Positions 26,059 through 34,582 of a stretch of DNA of 64,000 nucleotides are shown here, one piece after another. A program made the position numbers and the translations under genes. Origin of the DNA: Parasphingorhabdus litoris DSM 22379 (GTDB taxonomy: Bacteria > Pseudomonadota > Alphaproteobacteria > Sphingomonadales > Sphingomonadaceae); contig NZ_CP086727.1 in NCBI RefSeq assembly GCF_020906275.1, positions 1,674,001-1,738,000 on the forward strand, read 5' to 3'. The first letter of the stretch is position 1, and the number at the start of each line of letters is the position of its first letter. The notes beneath the pieces were generated by a model, which searched no databases, was not told the DNA's origin, and saw only the letters and a program-made list of their open reading frames with translations.

Positions 26059-27146
26059 TGAGTGCATCTGCCAACGCCTTTTCCCCCACGATGCGCGCGG
26101 CGCTGGATCATTATGATGTGCCAGCGTTACCTAGCGGTTTTGCCGACCGTCTGGTTGCCCGGGTAGAATCCGAAGCCAGCGGAAAGCCGGCCGTTCACAA
26201 AAGTGCGCAGCCGCGTCGTCGCTCCCCAAGCCCCTGGCGCCGTGCTGGACGCTGGGTGGGTTCGGTTGCCACCGTCGGGCTTATGTCCGCAACCGCCGCA
26301 GCGATGGGGCTTTTAGGCGAGCCTGTCGAGGTGCCGGTTATTTCCGATATCGCCCGAAACCTAGATATAGTTGTCAAGCCGGAGCCCGCCGCCATTCCAT
26401 TGGCGCGTAATGCAGAGTCGCCGGGATCAGGACAGCAGATTGAAAAATCAGAACCTATCGTAAAAGAAACCGCACTGACAGAAGGCCAGATAAACGCGCA
26501 AAATATGTTGGAACGGGTTACCGACGCACCCCGTTTCAAACAGCTGCGCCCGCGTCAAAAAGCAGCGGTACTAAAAGCAGCATCAAGAAAACTGATCCGT
26601 TCGGGCAAAGCCACGCCGGAAGAGCTGCGGTCCGCCGTCAAACAGGTTCGTGCAGAACGGCAAACCAATAGAACGCAAACGCGAGCCGAGCGCATAAGCG
26701 AAAAAATTCAGAACGCGACGCCGGTGCAAAAGGAAAGGCTGTTGGAGCGGATCGAGGCACTACCGCCTGAACGGCAAGCTATCGCAAAAGAACGATTGGC
26801 CGGTATATTGGCCGAGCAGCAAACCTCTTCATCTGAGCCTCTGTCGCTCGCGCCCTCTGAACCAGCAGAACAAACCACGACATCCATTGAGGCCGCGGAG
26901 CCTGTAGTGACGCCTGAAATCAACGCCGACGATGTCATGACCGACGATTCCACACTTTCGTCAACACCGGCGGCGGCGATTCCGGTTGCGCCGCGGCGAT
27001 TGGAACAATTGCGCGATCGCTATCTGCAGGCAACACCAGCCGAACGCGCTCGCATGCGCGAACGTGCCAAACAGATTCGCAAGTCCGCGAAGCCGCGTCC
27101 GAACCTGAAGGAACGCCGCGCGCAGATACGTCGCCGCCGCAATTAG
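26055..27146 (+). CDS. Membrane-anchored helical-repeat protein, putative anti-sigma factor
   Basis: 363 aa from ATG at 26055, with GGAAGGA 7 bases upstream and ATGA overlap with the sigma stop. The N-terminal 70 residues are cytoplasmic and begin with a short helix (FADRLVARVE). A single membrane segment is at about 70-92 (VGSVATVGLMSATAAAMGLLG). The large C-terminal part should be periplasmic. It contains three similar charged helical units, FKQLRPRQKAAVLKAASRK, ERIEALPPERQAIAKERL and LQATPAERARMRERAKQIR, resembling the L-x-P-x-x-R repeats of DUF3106-type proteins. It ends in a very basic tail. Order and topology make it the best anti-sigma candidate; it lacks the ZAS zinc motif. Confidence 0.75.
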   Translation: MMSASANAFSPTMRAALDHYDVPALPSGFADRLVARVESEASGKPAVHKSAQPRRRSPSPWRRAGRWVGSVATVGLMSATAAAMGLLGEPVEVPVISDIARNLDIVVKPEPAAIPLARNAESPGSGQQIEKSEPIVKETALTEGQINAQNMLERVTDAPRFKQLRPRQKAAVLKAASRKLIRSGKATPEELRSAVKQVRAERQTNRTQTRAERISEKIQNATPVQKERLLERIEALPPERQAIAKERLAGILAEQQTSSSEPLSLAPSEPAEQTTTSIEAAEPVVTPEINADDVMTDDSTLSSTPAAAIPVAPRRLEQLRDRYLQATPAERARMRERAKQIRKSAKPRPNLKERRAQIRRRRN

Positions 27147-27165
27147 GCTGGTCATAAAATTTTTC

Positions 27166-27189
27166 GAAGGGTTTTCCGTTCTCAAGCGT
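27166..27189 (+). promoter_or_regulatory. ECF-type promoter of the secreted repeat-protein gene
   Basis: GAAGGGTTTT at 27166-27175, ten bases, GCGT at 27186-27189, then TGAAC. Third copy of the element in 1.8 kb; it lies 55 bases upstream of the ATG at 27244. Confidence 0.7.
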
Positions 27190-27243
27190 TGAACAGACAG
27201 GAGCGGCAAAGAAGCTGCGACTGAATAGAGTATGGAGAGTAAA

Positions 27244-27819
27244 ATGAAAAAGATCATGTTGTTACCCTTGGCTGCCTTGATAGTTGGTGGCCCGGCGCTG
27301 GCCGAACGCACCAAAACAGTTTCCGTGGACAATGACCGGGTCATCGGCACCAAGACTATTACCCGCGACGGTGCTGGCAATGTTGTCGTTGACGGTGATA
27401 TCACCCGTAAATCGGATGGCGCAACTGCAAGCCACGACTATAATCGCACGCGTACCGAAGCGGGCTGGACGGCTAGTGGCCAACAGACCGATTTTAAAGG
27501 CCGGTCACGCGGCTTCGATTATCAACGCGACCGGACGGACAATGGTTTTGAAGCGAGCGGTTCGGCCTATAATCGTCGCGGTGATCAATATGACTATTCC
27601 GCTTATGGCACGCGCGGCGAGAATAGCCGCGAACGCGGCCGGACGGTGACCCGGAATGGTGATGTCGTTTATGATCGTCTGGACAATGCTTCGCGTGTCG
27701 ACGGGAAGATCGTGCGCAATACGCAGGTGACGCGCGATCCCAGTTTCCGTCCGAAAAAGCGGATAAAACCATTGCGCGTCAAGAACCCAAAACCACGGAG
27801 ATTTCGCCACGATCGCTAG
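27244..27819 (+). CDS. Secreted basic protein with two internal repeats
   Basis: 191 aa from ATG at 27244 with GGAGAG four bases upstream; an in-frame ATG at 27232 is less likely. Signal peptide MKKIMLLPLAALIVGGPALA, cleaved before ERT. The mature part is Arg/Asp/Gly-rich with a 15-residue unit repeated as DYNRTRTEAGWTASG (65-79) and DYQRDRTDNGFEASG (92-106). Smaller echoes (DQYDYSAYGTR) follow. A strongly basic C-terminus ends in KPRRFRHDR. No known family is recognised. An ECF-type promoter copy and its position after the sigma/anti-sigma pair make it a probable regulon member with an envelope role. Confidence 0.78.
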   Translation: MKKIMLLPLAALIVGGPALAERTKTVSVDNDRVIGTKTITRDGAGNVVVDGDITRKSDGATASHDYNRTRTEAGWTASGQQTDFKGRSRGFDYQRDRTDNGFEASGSAYNRRGDQYDYSAYGTRGENSRERGRTVTRNGDVVYDRLDNASRVDGKIVRNTQVTRDPSFRPKKRIKPLRVKNPKPRRFRHDR

Positions 27820-27833
27820 ATCGCCGAAATAAA

Positions 27834-27885
27834 CTGCGGCTGGCACTAATCCTTTCACTCAATCGGCCAGCCGCAGCTTTATTTT
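27834..27885 (+). terminator. Terminator after the secreted repeat-protein gene
   Basis: CTGCGGCTGG and CCAGCCGCAG form a perfect 10-bp stem around a long loop, followed by a T-rich tail (CTTTATTTT). Confidence 0.75.
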
Positions 27886-27909
27886 CCAGCTGAAAACAGG
27901 AGAGAGGCC

Positions 27910-28206
27910 ATGAAACAGACGAATATCATGATCATTGCAGCCATTTTAATTCCCGCACCGGCGCTGGCCCAACAGGAAAGTGTTGAGGCAAATCCCGCGC
28001 AGGCTGTGGAATCCGGTATGCAGATTGGCGTCGAAACCGATTATCCGGAGAACAGATCAAGCGGCCCCAACTGGAAGAAGATAAACCGCAAACTCAATGC
28101 CCGTGCGAAAAATGCCATCGAAAACGGAGCAAGGCCGAAAGTTGTTCGCCAAAAATTGCAAGTTCATAAGCAGAAGCTGCGCCGCCGCTGGACTGCGTCC
28201 CAATAG
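27910..28206 (+). CDS. Small secreted basic protein
   Basis: 98 aa with a clear signal peptide (MKQTNIMIIAAILIPAPALA, cut before QQE), preceded by AGGAGAGAGG. The mature protein is short: an acidic linker, then a lysine/arginine-rich helix (KINRKLNARAKNAIENG and KLQVHKQKLRRRW). It resembles the basic helical tails of the preceding proteins. It lies behind a terminator with no ECF element of its own, so its control is unclear. No family recognised. Confidence 0.72.
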   Translation: MKQTNIMIIAAILIPAPALAQQESVEANPAQAVESGMQIGVETDYPENRSSGPNWKKINRKLNARAKNAIENGARPKVVRQKLQVHKQKLRRRWTASQ

Positions 28207-28302
28207 ATATGACTATCAATCAAAATCCCCCAACGGGACCAATACCTACGATGGTCCCGCATGCTTCAGGTGTGAAACAAAGTTCACAGCCAGAAGCCGA
28301 CG

Positions 28303-28330
28303 AAGGGCATGACGAAAGTCATGCCCTTTT
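28303..28330 (+). terminator. Terminator at the end of the ECF locus
   Basis: AAGGGCATGAC and GTCATGCCCTT pair perfectly around a GAAA tetraloop and are followed by TTTT. It marks the boundary with the convergent uronate operon. Confidence 0.85.
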
Positions 28331-28414
28331 CGCTAATAGATTGGACCAGCAATTCCATTTCCGTAAAGCTTCCCAGAATTGTTTCCCTGCCGGCTGTCCC
28401 TCTTTTTCAATGAG

Positions 28415-30286
28415 TTAGCCCTTGGGTACCGCGATATTGCGGTAATAGTCACGCAGCACAAACCATGCCTTCTTGCGCCGACCTTCAGGTGAAGTTAGGC
28501 CCTTGCGGTTCCACAACTCCTGGAAACGACCATGCCATCGGCGAGGGGAACGGAAATCCTTCAACAGCCAAGGCGAAAGACCAACACAGTCCGGTGTCTC
28601 GGCAATGATTTTTAAGGTCTCTTCGTACAGCCACGCTTGATATTCCTCGGTCCACCGTTCTTCACGTGGTCCATGATTTCCATAGGGCGCGCCTGCACCA
28701 AATTCGGAAAACATCAATGGTTTGTCATAGCCATTGCGGAAAGATACTTGCTTAATTTCGCGGGGATCTCGTTTGCCATACCAGCCTTCATATTGATTGA
28801 TCGCGACGACATCGAGATCCGCAGCAAGCTCGTCCTGTACGGTTATGATACTTTCGCCGTCGCGAACGCCGCCAACATCGACATTTTTGTTGAGCGCTGC
28901 CGTTACCAGTCGGGTAGGGTCGAAGCGCCGGACGTCGGCAATAACTGTTCGCAAGAAGCGCGTGCGCACGGGTGTTTGCGGTGTTTCATTTGCGACCGAC
29001 CACATGACCACACTTGCCCGGTTGCTGTCGCGGCGGACGAGTTCTGCCATCATGCCGCGAGCCAAAGCCAGCGTACCTTTATCACTATAGTCGATTTCTT
29101 CCCAATAAACGGGAATTTCAGCCCATAGCATCAGCCCCATCTCGTCCGCGAGACGCGCGGTGTGAGCTGCATGAGGATAATGGGCCAACCTAACGAAATT
29201 ACAACCCAGCGCCTTTGCTTCGGCCAGAAGCGCACGTGCTTCCGCCTCGCTGACCGCGCGCTCGCCCTTTGCGCCGAATGCTTCTTCATGCATCGCAATA
29301 CCGCGCAGGAATATCGATTTGCCGTTGAGCAGGACCTCACGCCCTCTCACTTCCACCACTCGGAACCCAATTTGTTCGATCGCTGTTTCGTTGCCGCAGG
29401 TGATGGTGAAATTGTAGAGATGGGGATCATCAGGTGACCATAGTTTCAGATTGTCCGGTGCGGGGGCAGACAGGGTAATCTTGCCATCTTCTCCTGCCGA
29501 GCCGGAAAGTGTCAAACCCAAGGCGGGGCAGTTGAGTTTAACTGATGTGCCAGCATCTCCATCGACTTCTATCGCAGCTTCTATCTGGCTATTACGCAAG
29601 GAAATGAAGCTGGACCGGATAAAGTTACGCGGCACCGACAGCAATGACACAGAACGCGTAATACCGCCGCAGTTTTTCCAATCGAAATCGAGGCCTGGCA
29701 ATGTCTTCGGGCCGTGCCGGCTGTCAGCGCGAACCACCAGGCTGTGGGCAGTACCGGAACGGATGCAGTCGGTTACTTCGATCGAAAAGGGGGTGAAACC
29801 GCCCTCATGCCGACCGACAAGATTCCCATCAAGCCAGACTGTGGCAGCGTAATTTACCGCTTCGAAATGTAAGAAATGGCGTTTCTCTGCTTCGATCGGC
29901 GCGGTGAACAGACGGCGGAAATAAACCGGTCCCTCATAATAATCTAGCCGTTCTTCCGCATCGTTCCACGCGGCGGGCAGCATCATGCGCGGGCTACTGT
30001 TCCATTCATATTCGATCAGTCCGGTTGCCGGCGTTTCAATCGTGTTTTCCCAAAAATTGCGGCGGGCCTTGGGCTTGCGGCCAGCCACATCGAACGGATC
30101 GAGAATATAATGCCACGCGCCATCAAGCGACAAACGTTCCCGACCCTCCAGTACATGTAGCGCGCCGCTATTATTACTTATGATATCCTTCTCAACAGAG
30201 CTGGAAGGTTGCGCCGCCAGTTGGAACGGGATCGCTGTACCGAACAGAGCCACGCTTCCCAGCAAATGCCGACGTGATAGCTTCAT
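28415..30286 (-). CDS. Exported glycoside hydrolase family 2 (beta-glucuronidase-like)
   Basis: 623 aa. Twin-arginine start (LSRRHLLGSVALFGTAI), so it should act in the periplasm. GH2 layout: jelly-roll with YEGPVYFRR and HEGGFTPFSI, immunoglobulin-like domain, then TIM barrel with NFVRLAHYPHAAHT. Acid/base Glu434 in WSVANETP, and nucleophile Glu528 in MFSEFGAGA. The NQYEGWYG motif near 490 is like that of beta-glucuronidases. Last gene of the minus-strand operon; its ATGA overlaps the preceding stop. With uronate isomerase and mannonate pathway genes around it, removal of terminal beta-glucuronosyl (or galactosyl) residues from imported oligosaccharides is the likely role. Confidence 0.92.
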   Translation of the reverse strand: MKLSRRHLLGSVALFGTAIPFQLAAQPSSSVEKDIISNNSGALHVLEGRERLSLDGAWHYILDPFDVAGRKPKARRNFWENTIETPATGLIEYEWNSSPRMMLPAAWNDAEERLDYYEGPVYFRRLFTAPIEAEKRHFLHFEAVNYAATVWLDGNLVGRHEGGFTPFSIEVTDCIRSGTAHSLVVRADSRHGPKTLPGLDFDWKNCGGITRSVSLLSVPRNFIRSSFISLRNSQIEAAIEVDGDAGTSVKLNCPALGLTLSGSAGEDGKITLSAPAPDNLKLWSPDDPHLYNFTITCGNETAIEQIGFRVVEVRGREVLLNGKSIFLRGIAMHEEAFGAKGERAVSEAEARALLAEAKALGCNFVRLAHYPHAAHTARLADEMGLMLWAEIPVYWEEIDYSDKGTLALARGMMAELVRRDSNRASVVMWSVANETPQTPVRTRFLRTVIADVRRFDPTRLVTAALNKNVDVGGVRDGESIITVQDELAADLDVVAINQYEGWYGKRDPREIKQVSFRNGYDKPLMFSEFGAGAPYGNHGPREERWTEEYQAWLYEETLKIIAETPDCVGLSPWLLKDFRSPRRWHGRFQELWNRKGLTSPEGRRKKAWFVLRDYYRNIAVPKG

Positions 30287-31626
30287 GGTGATTTGCTTCC
30301 GGTCAAATGAGCATTTACATTTTCACCACGCAGATCACGCAAATAGAGCGCCATGAACCGGAGAGCGAAAGTGCTGCCTACGTCACGCTGGATCAATTGA
30401 GCCTTACCGCCGCCGGTTTTGTAACGTGTATTTATAACAGCGCCTGCGATGTTAGGATCGGCATGGTCTGGCGAAAAGCGGTTGGCTGCCAACCATTTGG
30501 CGGTCCGGTTTATCGCCTTGTCGAAACCGGTTTTGCCATAGTCACGCAAGCGCAACATCAAGATACCGTTAAACGCCACCGCCGACCCGGTGATTGAACC
30601 GCGCTGAGCCGTTCCATCAGTATTTAACCGATAATGGATCGTGCCATCTTTGGTGGCAATATCGCGGTAAAAAGTTGCAGTACGCTCTGCTCCATCCAGA
30701 AACCGATTGTCACTGGTCAGTGCATAAGCTTCAAGCAGCGCTTCGGCATTCCAGATGTTAAAGCGTGGATGGACGTTGCCAGTCTTGGGATCATTTGGCT
30801 CGAATTCCATCCACAAGCCATTGGCGTGCTGGCGAGCGAGCGCGAACTCGGCTTGTTCGAGGAACCGATCGCACCATAGGCGGTCCCCTGTATGGCGGCA
30901 CATATCGGCAAACAGAAACCCTTCTATATTGGGCCGCGCCAATTCCTCGATCGGGGGAGAGCCGTAATCGACTCTTTGATCATACACCGCGCCTTGCTTG
31001 TGCGGATTCCAGTCGGTGACAACAACCCCGCGCGACGGATCAAATATGTTATAGAATAGCCCTTCGCCGCCTTTGACGCTATCCGGTACGCGCGTATTGC
31101 GCCACAGCCATTTGCCGGACCGGGTTGCGCTGTCGGCATAGCGCGGGTCGCCAGTTGCACGCGACAAAGCGAAAAGCCCTGGCGTACCATCGGCAATGGT
31201 CGTCCAGTTGAGTAGTGGTCCCAACCGGTTGCCATGAGCGGCATCGACGAGTCCTGCAAAAGGGTGCAGATCCTGATATTCAGTTGATATCCACCAGTCG
31301 CCGGCCCGTTTGGCTGCAGCTTCTAGCGAAGGATCATTCAGCAACGCAGCGCTTTCAACCAATCCCCAGATGGCTTGTCCGGTATGCCAGTGCGTTTCAT
31401 AATCAGACCATTTGCCACTGACGAGGTCATAATCTGTTCGTCCCTTGCCCGACGGTTGAATCAGGACTGTCGAAACATAATGAGCCGTTTCCGCCATGGC
31501 TTGCCGGATGCTATGCTCGCGTTCCGATATATCAGCCTGATCATCCCGATGTGATTGGTTTTGCGCTTTAGCAAAAACCGGCGTGGCAATCAGAGCTGCG
31601 GCAACTATCCAAGAGTATATCTTCAC
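30283..31626 (-). CDS. Secreted alpha/alpha-toroid protein, possible uronide glycosidase
   Basis: 447 aa from a GTG that overlaps the uxaA stop (GTGA). Signal peptide ends VFAKAQ. The mature protein is all-helical with repeated W/G-rich hairpins: HWHTGQAIWGLVESAALL, AAKRAGDWW, LLNWTTIADGTPGLFALSRATGD, RFNIWNAEALLEAYALTSD and TGSAVAFNGILMLRLRD. This matches six-hairpin glycosidase folds (GH88/GH105/GH127-like). I cannot place it in a named family: no clear GH88 Asp pair is evident. Between uxaA and an exported GH2 it most likely releases or processes uronic-acid oligomers. Function is inference only. Confidence 0.75.
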   Translation of the reverse strand: MKIYSWIVAAALIATPVFAKAQNQSHRDDQADISEREHSIRQAMAETAHYVSTVLIQPSGKGRTDYDLVSGKWSDYETHWHTGQAIWGLVESAALLNDPSLEAAAKRAGDWWISTEYQDLHPFAGLVDAAHGNRLGPLLNWTTIADGTPGLFALSRATGDPRYADSATRSGKWLWRNTRVPDSVKGGEGLFYNIFDPSRGVVVTDWNPHKQGAVYDQRVDYGSPPIEELARPNIEGFLFADMCRHTGDRLWCDRFLEQAEFALARQHANGLWMEFEPNDPKTGNVHPRFNIWNAEALLEAYALTSDNRFLDGAERTATFYRDIATKDGTIHYRLNTDGTAQRGSITGSAVAFNGILMLRLRDYGKTGFDKAINRTAKWLAANRFSPDHADPNIAGAVINTRYKTGGGKAQLIQRDVGSTFALRFMALYLRDLRGENVNAHLTGSKSP

Positions 31627-33110
31627 ATTATGGCTCCCAATTGCCAGGGAACGAATTCCATATCGCCAAATCCCAGAGCCTCAGATTTGCTTGGCGAACC
31701 CGATGCAATGGCAAGCATCATTTCGAAGATCTCAGCACCCATGTCATCGAGGCTGCGTCCATTGAGTACAGGCGAGCAATCAATATCCATATCCTCATCC
31801 ATTCGTGCTGCCATGGCTTGGTTTGATGCGAGCTTGATGCACGGCGCGGGACGCGAACCAAAGACCGATCCACGTCCGGTGGTGAATGCCAGAATATTAG
31901 CGCCCGATGCCATCTGTCCGGTCGCCGAACAGGGATCGTAGCCGGGTGAATCCATAAACACGAAGCCAGGTCGATCTATCCGCTCGCCATATTCAAACAC
32001 ATCTTGCAATGGCGCACTGCCGGATTTGGCTACGGCACCAAGCGATTTTTCAAGAATGGTGGTCAAGCCGCCAGCAATATTCCCGGGCGAAGGGTTGTTG
32101 TTTAATTCCGACCCATGCCGAGTGACATAATCTTGCCACCATGCCAGTCGCGCGTTTAGCTTGTCGCGAACGTCATCTGACACTGCACGCCGCAGCAAAA
32201 GTGATTCAGCGCCATAGATTTCCGGCGTTTCCGACAGGATGACAGTACCGCCGGCTGCCACCAGCATATCGGCGGCGCGGCCCAGAGCCGGGTTTGCCGT
32301 GACACCTGACCATCCGTCTGATCCACCACATTGTAGCCCCAGTGTGAGATGTTTTGCAGAAACGGGCGCACGCTCAATATTGCCTGCCTCCTCAACTAAC
32401 TCGCGGATCAGCTTTTTGCCCGCCTCGATGGTGCGCAACGTACCACCTTCATCCTGAATAGTAAGGCGGCGCAGCGGCGGGCCGCCCGCTCTTTCTTCTA
32501 TGCGACCGACCTGATTAACTTCGCAGCCTAGCCCGATAATCAGTAGTCCACCGAAATTGGGATGTGCAGCATAGCCTGCCATGACCCTATCGAGAACAGC
32601 AGCCGCTTCACCGTCCGCCGGGATGCCGCATCCTGTTGTGTGTGTCAGTGCAACGACACCATCGATAGTATTATGATTTGCGAACATTTCATCTGGAAAG
32701 GCGTCCGCAATTTTGCGTACAACATGGGCCGAACAATTTACGCTGGAAAGGATGCCGACATAGTTACGCGTCGCTACTCGCCCGTCGGGGCGGGCATATC
32801 CGGCAAATTTGGCGACCACCGGTTCGCGATCGAAACCCGGAGAAGCAGGGGAAGCCGAACTGGACGGACCGCTCTCCAAATTATGTGTATGAACATGCTC
32901 ACCCCGAAGGATAGCTCTCTTTGCAAGGCCAATTATTTGTCCATATTTTCGTACAGCTTGTCCGGCATCAACGGATTGAATTGCCATTTTATGACCCGCA
33001 GGGATCGGATCGCGCGCTTCGATACCAGCAACCAATTCTCCGGGAGTGATGGCTTCTACCGCCAACGCAACATCGTCATCACTATTCAAGGTAAGCAAGC
33101 GCAGGGTCAT
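31623..33110 (-). CDS. uxaA: Altronate dehydratase UxaA
   Basis: 495 aa, full-length UxaA with an N-terminal SAF domain (ITPGELVAGIEARDPIPAGHKMA) and the large C-terminal catalytic domain. Iron-ligand region signatures are present: HTTGCGIP near residue 158, GLGCEVNQ and LQCGGSDGWSG. Converts D-altronate to 2-keto-3-deoxygluconate in the galacturonate branch. Overlaps uxuB upstream (ATGA) and the toroid gene downstream (GTGA), so it is fully coupled in the operon. No tagaturonate reductase gene is seen, so the supply of altronate depends on UxuB acting on tagaturonate or on a gene elsewhere. Confidence 0.94.
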   Translation of the reverse strand: MTLRLLTLNSDDDVALAVEAITPGELVAGIEARDPIPAGHKMAIQSVDAGQAVRKYGQIIGLAKRAILRGEHVHTHNLESGPSSSASPASPGFDREPVVAKFAGYARPDGRVATRNYVGILSSVNCSAHVVRKIADAFPDEMFANHNTIDGVVALTHTTGCGIPADGEAAAVLDRVMAGYAAHPNFGGLLIIGLGCEVNQVGRIEERAGGPPLRRLTIQDEGGTLRTIEAGKKLIRELVEEAGNIERAPVSAKHLTLGLQCGGSDGWSGVTANPALGRAADMLVAAGGTVILSETPEIYGAESLLLRRAVSDDVRDKLNARLAWWQDYVTRHGSELNNNPSPGNIAGGLTTILEKSLGAVAKSGSAPLQDVFEYGERIDRPGFVFMDSPGYDPCSATGQMASGANILAFTTGRGSVFGSRPAPCIKLASNQAMAARMDEDMDIDCSPVLNGRSLDDMGAEIFEMMLAIASGSPSKSEALGFGDMEFVPWQLGAIM

Positions 33111-34582
33111 CGGGCAAAATCCCTGACAACCGAGGCAGCACCCTTTTCCATGAGTGAAGTAAGGTGCTGCGTCACAGAGTTAGGAAATTCATCAGACTGC
33201 GGCAGACCAGTACCGAAAATTTGTTCGATGTTCAGCATTGCACGGACAATGGCTTGGGGGTCATCATTGCCCGCTGCGATCGCCTGTGCCGTTCGGTTTG
33301 CCAGTGGATCGTCCACCGTGTAACGCTTGCCTGCCTCATCGACACCGAATTGCCAGCGTATCCAGGCGGCAACGGATAGCGTCAGAGCCGGGCTGGTCTG
33401 AGCTGATTCTTGTCTGTCGCTGATTGATCCGAGCAACCGCTGGGGAAGCTTCTGGCTGCCATCCATAGCAATTTGTACGGTCCGATGTTGCAGTGCGGCA
33501 TTGCGGAACCTCGCATCAAGATCGGTGCGATAGATTGCTGTATCAAGTCCGTCTACCTCAGGGAGCGTTTCCTCTGCTTCATCCCATAGAGCGGATAGCA
33601 GTTCCGGGAAGCCGGGTGCGGCCATCGCTTGGTGGACGAAATCATGTCCAGCCAGGGCGCCGAGATAAGCAAGCATACTATGCGCCCCATTAAGTAACCG
33701 CAATTTGGCCATTTCCCAACCTGCAACATTGTCGGTCATCTGGACGCCCGTAGTTTCGAGTGCAGGACGTGCGGCGCAGAAATTGTCCTCGATCACCCAC
33801 TGTGTAAAATCTTCGGTTTTCACCATTGCTTCGTCTCGATAACCAGCGCTTTCAGTGAGTGCGGCGATATCGTCTGACGTGGTTGCAGGTACGATCCGGT
33901 CGACCATGCTGCTTGGGAAGCTGACCTCGCGTTTGATCCAGTCGGCGAGATCGGCGTCGACCTCGCTGGCGAAGGCAAGTACGGCGCTACGAGTACGCTT
34001 TCCATTGTCGGGTAAATTGTCGCAAGACAAGATGGTTACAGGGCCGAGGCCTTCTTCGTACCTGCGCGATAAGCCAGCGACGATAAAGCCAAGGGCCGTA
34101 CGCGGACGGTCGAGCGATGAAAGATCGGCGGCGAGGTGCGGATCTTTACGAATGAGCGCGCCACTGGCTGGATCGATCAGATAGCCCTTTTCGGTTATGG
34201 TCAGTGTTACCAACGCTGTTTGTGGTGCAGCGATCGCAGCAACCAGCGATTGCGGATTGTCCGGCGCGAAGATTACATCAGATATTGATCCCACAATCAG
34301 TCTCTTCTCGCTGTGGTCAGAACGGACTACGGCAGTGTAAAGACTGTCCTGTGGATCGAGCTGTTGCGGCACTGTCGCGCTCCGCAAGGATGCGCCACAG
34401 ATCATCCAGCCCTCGGCACCATTTGTCATGAGCTGGTCGAAATAGAGCGCCTGATGGGCGCGGTGGAAGGCACCAACGCCCAGATGTACGACGCCTGCAG
34501 ATTGACTGCGGTCGTACCGGGTAAAGTCATAGGTTTGGGAGCTTAATCTGGGGTGGTTCACTGGAAAATACTCGGAAGCCAT
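33107..34582 (-). CDS. uxuB: Fructuronate reductase (mannitol dehydrogenase family)
   Basis: 491 aa from ATG at 34582. An alternative GTG at 34561 overlaps the dctM stop (GTGA) and gives 484 aa; a start at 34648 would lie well inside dctM. N-terminal Rossmann signature HLGVGAFHRAHQALYFDQL is that of the mannitol dehydrogenase/UxuB family. KLRLLNGAHSMLAYLG near residue 290 is the catalytic-domain motif with the conserved Asn-Gly-His region. Reduces D-fructuronate to D-mannonate with NADH; mannonate is then used by ManD, encoded divergently. The UxaB-type N-terminus is not seen. Confidence 0.92.
   Translation of the reverse strand: MASEYFPVNHPRLSSQTYDFTRYDRSQSAGVVHLGVGAFHRAHQALYFDQLMTNGAEGWMICGASLRSATVPQQLDPQDSLYTAVVRSDHSEKRLIVGSISDVIFAPDNPQSLVAAIAAPQTALVTLTITEKGYLIDPASGALIRKDPHLAADLSSLDRPRTALGFIVAGLSRRYEEGLGPVTILSCDNLPDNGKRTRSAVLAFASEVDADLADWIKREVSFPSSMVDRIVPATTSDDIAALTESAGYRDEAMVKTEDFTQWVIEDNFCAARPALETTGVQMTDNVAGWEMAKLRLLNGAHSMLAYLGALAGHDFVHQAMAAPGFPELLSALWDEAEETLPEVDGLDTAIYRTDLDARFRNAALQHRTVQIAMDGSQKLPQRLLGSISDRQESAQTSPALTLSVAAWIRWQFGVDEAGKRYTVDDPLANRTAQAIAAGNDDPQAIVRAMLNIEQIFGTGLPQSDEFPNSVTQHLTSLMEKGAASVVRDFAR

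Noticed and set aside
28637..29128. Plus-strand open frame opposite the exported GH2
   Set aside because: Fully inside and antisense to a well supported gene.
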